Source of the DNA: DATAYF01 sp036272735
GTDB taxonomy: Bacteria > Chloroflexota > Ktedonobacteria > Ktedonobacterales > Ktedonobacteraceae
Assembly: GCA_036272735.1 (NCBI GenBank)
Contig: DATAYF010000063.1
Coordinates: 1-10,148 of the forward strand
Direction of reading: 5' to 3'
DNA: 10,148 nt
Shown: positions 7,012-10,148 of the stretch, in pieces
How the letters are laid out: each line of letters starts with the position of its first letter
Position numbering within the stretch: position 1 is the stretch's first letter
Position numbers and translations under genes: made by a program
Notes under the pieces: model-generated
Database searches by the model: none
What the model was told of the DNA's origin: nothing
What the model saw: the letters and a program-made list of their open reading frames with translations, nothing else

Positions 7012-7599
7012 TTAGGGTAAGTATTCCTGTGACGTAACCTGCTCCTCGTCAAGTCTGGATTGGTTTTGGTGATGTTCATGACCGCGTGCGAGTAAGCGTC
7101 CAACGAACCAGAACCAGAGTGGAAGCAGTACCAGCGAAGGAATGAGGATGACAAATGTAAAAGGAATGAAGGCAATAAACGAGTAGATGACGAGGTCGAG
7201 CGCCACGAGCAAACCAATGACGCGCAACGCACTCCTTCCTTGCCAGGAGGCCGAGGCGATCCAGATGGCCGCGGCAACATTGGCTCCATAGCGCAACGAA
7301 AGATACGTCAGCTTGACCACTCCGTTCAGTTGCATAATATCCGTGGCGATGTCGAGGACAAGCCAGCCATAACCAGCAGCTTTGGCCCACCTTGGCGCGG
7401 GAAGTGCCGCGATGACCGGAAACAAGATGAGATGCTCTGCGACCGCTAAGACCGCAAGCGCTTCAGCCCCGATCACTGAACTGCTCGTTGTCACATCACG
7501 AATAGCCGGGATAAAATAAGTGACGAGGTGAATAGCAAAGAGAATGACAGCCCCGTACGCTGCCCTTGCCGCCGATTGAGATAGTTTGATTCCGTCCAT
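7012..7599 (-). CDS. Six-helix integral membrane protein, function unknown
   Basis: A 195-residue hydrophobic protein that I cannot assign to a named family. About six membrane segments can be drawn at roughly residues 12-31, 43-66, 74-92, 99-119, 124-145 and 147-170, with short loops. The C-terminal tail is polar (ARGHEHHQNQSRLDEEQ), contains a His cluster and probably lies in the cytoplasm. There is no signal peptide cleavage site and no obvious catalytic or transport motif. ATG 7599 (MDGIKLSQ) was chosen because GGGAGGAG lies eight bases upstream; the longer frame from 7647 would place that site inside the gene. It is divergent from the DUF2785 gene with 161 bases between, and followed on the same strand by the Ddn-like gene, so a functional link is possible but unproven. 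Confidence 0.75.
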   Translation of the reverse strand: MDGIKLSQSAARAAYGAVILFAIHLVTYFIPAIRDVTTSSSVIGAEALAVLAVAEHLILFPVIAALPAPRWAKAAGYGWLVLDIATDIMQLNGVVKLTYLSLRYGANVAAAIWIASASWQGRSALRVIGLLVALDLVIYSFIAFIPFTFVILIPSLVLLPLWFWFVGRLLARGHEHHQNQSRLDEEQVTSQEYLP

Positions 7600-7607
7600 A
7601 GAGGTTT

Positions 7608-7615
7608 CTCCTCCC
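7608..7615 (-). promoter_or_regulatory. Ribosome binding site deciding the membrane-protein start
   Basis: A strong GGGAGGAG on the minus strand lies eight bases before ATG 7599. It supports this start over the in-frame ATG 48 bases upstream. Confidence 0.75.
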
Positions 7616-7673
7616 TGTTCGCTTGATGGCGCAAATATAGTGGGCATTCCCTATTATAGAACACCGAGTAGTA

Positions 7674-7679
7674 TATAAT
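7674..7679 (+). promoter_or_regulatory. Candidate -10 box in the divergent region
   Basis: A consensus TATAAT points towards the DUF2785 gene, 81 bases before its start. A second TATAAT on the minus strand at 7658-7653 points towards the membrane-protein gene. Neither has a clear -35 hexamer at normal spacing, so both are tentative. A small inverted repeat (TGTTG, 4-base loop, CAACA) follows at 7686-7699. Confidence 0.35.
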
Positions 7680-7746
7680 CTACGTTGTTGTATTCAACAT
7701 TTATCACGTAGCGTTTCATATGATGAGTGTTTTCATTCTTTACGCT

Positions 7747-7752
7747 AAAGGA
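7747..7752 (+). promoter_or_regulatory. Ribosome binding site supporting a TTG start
   Basis: AAAGGA lies eight bases before TTG 7761. No ATG or GTG with a better site is available nearby, and the residues directly after the TTG (DKAFWRSIYQQ) look like a natural DUF2785 N-terminus. Confidence 0.65.
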
Positions 7753-7760
7753 ACAACACA

Positions 7761-8672
7761 TTGGACAAAGCGTTTTGGCGCTCCATTTATCAACAACATT
7801 TTCAGGTTCCGGCTGGCTGGCACGTTGAACAATTGACGCCGGAATTGCTCAACAGGCTGGGGGACAGCGACCCGGAGTTGCGCGATTACTACATCTATAG
7901 CACGCTCGAAAACTGGATACAGCAGGGCTACTATACGCCTGAGCAGCTACGCGGGATGCTTACGGAACTGTTGACGAACCTGGCGCATGGTCTGGGCGAA
8001 CAGGGCGACGACCGCGTGCTGCTGCGCTCGTTTTCCGCGCTCGTGATCTCTGAAATCCTCAAATACGACAACGCCCATGCATTCTTGCGCGCCGAAGAGC
8101 TACAGAGCGTCTTGGAGCAGGGTATCAACTACCTGAGCCGCGAGCAAGACCTGCGCGGCCACGTACCAGGCAAAGGCTGGATGCATGCTATCGCCCATGC
8201 CGGTGATATGCTCGGTGTCTTGACGCGCAATCGCTATATGGGTGAGCACGATTTGGAGCGCATCCTGACGGCCATCGCCGAGAAGATTACTGCACCGGTT
8301 GAGCACGCCTACGTCGAAGTTGAAGATGAGCGGCTGGCGCTGGTCGTCATCGCTGCCCTGACGCGCAACCTGCTCGGCCGTACATTCTGGCGCTGGTGGT
8401 GCGAGCAGTTTGGGGCTGTTGAGGAGAAGATGCACTGGGAGGATACGATACGCTTTGCCCGGCAGGCCGATATCTGTGCCTACCATAACACCAGGCTATT
8501 TCTGCACAGCCTCTATTTCCAGCTTACCCTGGCCCGCTACAAGCTGGCGGGTGTGGAAGAGCTAACCGAACTCATCACAGGCACGCTGCACCACATCGAC
8601 CTCGGCTTCTACTCGGTCGAAGTCATCAAAATCATCGACCCCAACATCGATACCGGTGAGATAAGCGGGTAA
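7761..8672 (+). CDS. DUF2785 domain-containing protein
   Basis: A 303-residue, largely helical soluble protein matching the pattern recalled for DUF2785. Marks include RLGDSDPELRDYYIYSTLENW (33-53), LLRSFSALVISEIL (87-100), and the most typical stretch, LRGHVPGKGWMHAIAHAGDM (131-150), whose conserved His and Asp residues could form a ligand or metal site. The rest continues as amphipathic helices with several aromatic positions. No signal peptide or membrane segment is seen. The biochemical role of the family is not known to me. It starts at TTG 7761 with AAAGGA at spacing 8, is divergent from the membrane-protein gene and converges on the broken VOC gene. The 124 bases after its stop show no convincing terminator. 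Confidence 0.87.
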   Translation: MDKAFWRSIYQQHFQVPAGWHVEQLTPELLNRLGDSDPELRDYYIYSTLENWIQQGYYTPEQLRGMLTELLTNLAHGLGEQGDDRVLLRSFSALVISEILKYDNAHAFLRAEELQSVLEQGINYLSREQDLRGHVPGKGWMHAIAHAGDMLGVLTRNRYMGEHDLERILTAIAEKITAPVEHAYVEVEDERLALVVIAALTRNLLGRTFWRWWCEQFGAVEEKMHWEDTIRFARQADICAYHNTRLFLHSLYFQLTLARYKLAGVEELTELITGTLHHIDLGFYSVEVIKIIDPNIDTGEISG

Positions 8673-8796
8673 TTGCCATATGTATTGGCGAGACTGTATG
8701 GGTTTTGGGCGAGCAGTGGGCTTGTGCTGCCGCAGGTGCTGAGAAGTCTGAGAACAAACCTTGCAGCCTCGGATAAACACCTTCTTCAACAAAGAG

Positions 8797-9199
8797 TTAA
8801 ATTCTTTCCAGGTTCAATTGCCATGAAACCCCATACTTATCCGCAGCCCAACCAAACTTTTGACTGAATGGATAAGCTGCTAATGGGACAAGTACTTTGC
8901 CGTCATGAGATAACTTCTCAAAGAGCTGATTAATCTCATCTTCAGTTGTGCAGGCGATATACAAGGACGTTGATGAAGTAAATGTGAAGTCATGCTTCAC
9001 ATTACTGTCCATGCACATAAACACTTGCCCATATAATGAAAAGGTCGCATGCGATATGCTCCCTTCAGCACCAGCTTCGTTGGCTCTGTACCGATTAATA
9101 CTCAGGATTTCTGCCTGGTTAAAGATAGTAATTCATGGCCTCCTCAGCCTTGCCATCAAACATTAAAAATGTTGTGATTTTTTGCTTTGAACGTTCCAT
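8797..9199 (-). pseudogene. Frameshifted VOC/PhnB-like (glyoxalase superfamily) gene
   Basis: Two adjoining frames encode one protein of the PhnB-like VOC family (often labelled 3-demethylubiquinone-9 3-methyltransferase-like). The first, from ATG 9199, gives MERSKQKITTFLMFDGKAEE, then AMNYYL and a TAA at 9121-9119. From 9123 a different frame resumes in register with the family: FNQAEILSINRYRANEAGAE, then GQVFMCMDSNVKHDF, LFEKLSHDGKVLVPL, KFGWAADKYGVSWQLNL, ending at TAA 8799-8797. Family members read about FYxSLF at the joint, so roughly three codons are replaced by one base, which fits an 8-base deletion near 9124. The remainder shows no further damage, a ribosome binding site (GGGAG) stands before the ATG, and a good extended -10 box lies upstream. 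The break therefore looks recent, unless it is a sequencing error. Function when intact: unknown small-molecule or dioxygenase-like VOC role. Confidence 0.85.
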
Positions 9200-9258
9200 T
9201 GAAAACCTGCTCCCTTTGGTAACGAGACAGACGGTCAACGAGATGCGGCATATCGATC

Positions 9259-9264
9259 ATTATA
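9259..9264 (-). promoter_or_regulatory. Extended -10 box of the broken VOC gene
   Basis: On the minus strand TGCTATAAT gives a consensus -10 with a TGn extension, 59 bases before the ATG at 9199. The -35 region is only T-rich, which an extended -10 tolerates. It lies between the gene and the end of the tnpB element, so the element inserted upstream of this promoter without destroying it. Confidence 0.5.
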
Positions 9265-9314
9265 GCATGAAGAACGCGAAAAAACTTCTCGTATCTTGCT
9301 CTCCTACCATACAC

Positions 9315-9350
9315 GGTCACTGAGACCTCCCCGGCATACATGCGGCGGGG
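9315..9350 (-). mobile_element. Candidate right-end hairpins of the IS200/IS605-like element
   Basis: Directly behind tnpB lie two small hairpins. The larger (9329-9350) pairs CCCCG with CGGGG and GCA with TGC around a 4-base loop, with a 2-base bulge. The smaller (9315-9327) pairs GGTC with GACC. IS200/IS605 ends are recognised as imperfect hairpins rather than inverted repeats, and the right end also forms the 3' part of the TnpB guide RNA. The exact cleavage site cannot be fixed here; it probably lies between about 9285 and 9315. The left end and any tnpA are outside the window. Confidence 0.45.
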
Positions 9351-9402
9351 CTTCCTGTTGCTCACCCAACGCTTCCGATCGGCCCCGCGGGGACAACCGG
9401 CT

Positions 9403-9444
9403 CTTGGTGGGGATGGGCCCAGACTTGGTGGGGATGGGCCCAGA
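9403..9444 (-). repeat. 21-bp perfect tandem duplication in the tnpB tail
   Basis: Two identical 21-base units, 9403-9423 and 9424-9444, stand directly side by side, followed by the first four bases of a third. The unit is a multiple of three, so it adds seven residues in any frame (GPIPTKS twice in the original frame) and does not itself shift reading. It is more likely a slippage duplication than a functional array. Confidence 0.9.
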
Positions 9445-10148
9445 CTTGTGAGCCGACGCACTCGGGCACGGGCAGCTTTGCCAGAAGCCGACACGTCCAT
9501 GCTTCGGGGAAATGGCTCCCCCGCGTTTGCACGTTGTTGCAGATCCTCCATCACGGCTCGCAGGCGCGGCTCCGCACCTTCCCAGACGTGCTGGGTGATG
9601 GAGGGGGTTGTTTGCTCCGGTTCCAGGTGGGCAAGCCGAGAAGGCCGAATACAGATCACGCTGCACTGCTCCCAACCCGCACTCACAACGGTGCCAACGC
9701 TCAGATCGGGGCTTCTTGTGATACTACCCACAGTGATGGCAATATTGAGACAGTTTGGTCTGGTAGGCGGAAACTTCGTGCAGCGTGCCGCCAGTTTTTG
9801 CAACTCTGCGGGCCAAATGTGCTACAAACATCCCCGGTGCTCGAAGTCCTATACTCCGACCATACTGCTTCTGCCATGCTTTGAACGAGGTTTTCTCGAT
9901 GGTGATCGTGGTGCCCACCGAAGCTATGCGATGAGCCAGGTGTCCATGCAGACTCTCGCGGTGAGCGGCGAGTCTTCTTTCAGTGTTGGCTGCCCGTCGC
10001 CTGGTCGCCTGGTATCTCTTGCTCTCTTTCCAACGCAGGCGTGTTTTCCCGTGCTTTTTAATGCGGCCTTTCTCATCATAATTGTCGGGATTATTGGCAC
10101 GGCGCTGCCGGTCCATCTTGCGCTGGAGGCGTCGTTTCTGGCGAGCAT

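Larger units (their letters stand above)
9304..10148 (-). pseudogene. tnpB: 3' part of a broken tnpB gene (IS200/IS605 family), running off the window
   Basis: TnpB is the RNA-guided RuvC-type nuclease of IS200/IS605 elements. The frame enters from beyond 10148 (ARQKRRLQRKMDRQRRANNP) and shows the RuvC glutamate in TTITIEKTSFKAW (Glu codon 9895-9897), then the first zinc-ribbon half YCHHCG (Cys codons 9739-9741 and 9730-9732). An in-frame TAG follows at 9726-9724. The same frame then continues in register with YHKKPRSERWHRCECG, the second zinc-ribbon half, and QRDLYSAF, whose Asp (9655-9657) is the last RuvC residue. After QRDLYSAF the family-like text (LAHLEPEQTTPSITQ, then WEGAEPRLRAVMEDLQQRAN) moves to another frame, consistent with about 4 extra bases at 9636-9639. 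The product would stop before the second zinc-ribbon half and the last catalytic Asp, so it is probably inactive. The N-terminus is outside the window. The natural 3' end is uncertain because of the frame change; 9304 is where the original frame stops. Confidence 0.85.

Noticed and set aside
9403..9448. Possible CRISPR-like repeat
   Set aside because: The two 21-bp units abut with no spacer and there are only two; it is a tandem duplication.
9724..9726. Programmed amber read-through or recoding in TnpB
   Set aside because: A second, independent frame lesion lies 90 bases downstream, and no recoding element such as a stop-proximal stem with spacing was recognised. Simple decay is the better explanation.
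9156..9803. 215-codon minus-strand frame as an independent gene
   Set aside because: Only its middle (about 9440-9640) is protein-like, and that part is the frame-shifted tail of tnpB. The rest is out-of-frame tnpB, the element end and the VOC promoter region.

Overview
The window looks like a chromosomal segment of a soil bacterium of moderately high GC. The best guess is Chloroflexota, Ktedonobacteria type. That is an inference from gene content: two split-barrel enzymes of the flavin/F420 type, a DUF2785 protein, a fused GlcD-GlcE protein and a TnpB of the IS200/IS605 kind. An actinobacterium cannot be excluded. No rRNA, tRNA or CRISPR array was seen.

Layout. 1-295 is non-coding and holds a short sequence resembling the right end of the IS605-like element at the far end of the window. 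296-2170 carries two forward genes, a pyridoxamine-phosphate-oxidase-like protein and an EstB/class-C-type serine hydrolase. 2190-2318 is a C-terminal scrap of a DDE transposase on the minus strand. 2319-2640 is unexplained. 2641-3666 (-) is a metallo-beta-lactamase-fold hydrolase, divergent from 3805-6426 (+), a GlcD-GlcE fusion flavoprotein. That gene converges on a deazaflavin-type (Ddn-like) reductase (6483-6893, -), and the two share a perfect 64-bp palindromic terminator that contains both stop codons. A six-helix membrane protein (7012-7599, -) follows, divergent from a DUF2785 protein (7761-8672, +, TTG start). The right end is decaying: a VOC/PhnB-like gene broken by a small deletion (8797-9199, -), then the 3' part of a tnpB gene (9304-10148 and beyond, -) broken by an amber codon and a frameshift, with candidate right-end hairpins.

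How the parts relate. Most genes stand alone or in divergent pairs, and there is no clear multi-gene pathway. The fused GlcDE protein is the main metabolic gene; it should oxidise a 2-hydroxy acid such as glycolate or lactate, but no GlcF iron-sulfur partner is present here. The pair at 296-2170 is flanked on both sides by transposon-like debris, which suggests it arrived as accessory DNA. I found no convincing new defence or mobile system. The most notable items are the palindromic terminator with mirrored stop codons, the GlcD-GlcE fusion, and the two previously functional genes caught in early decay.
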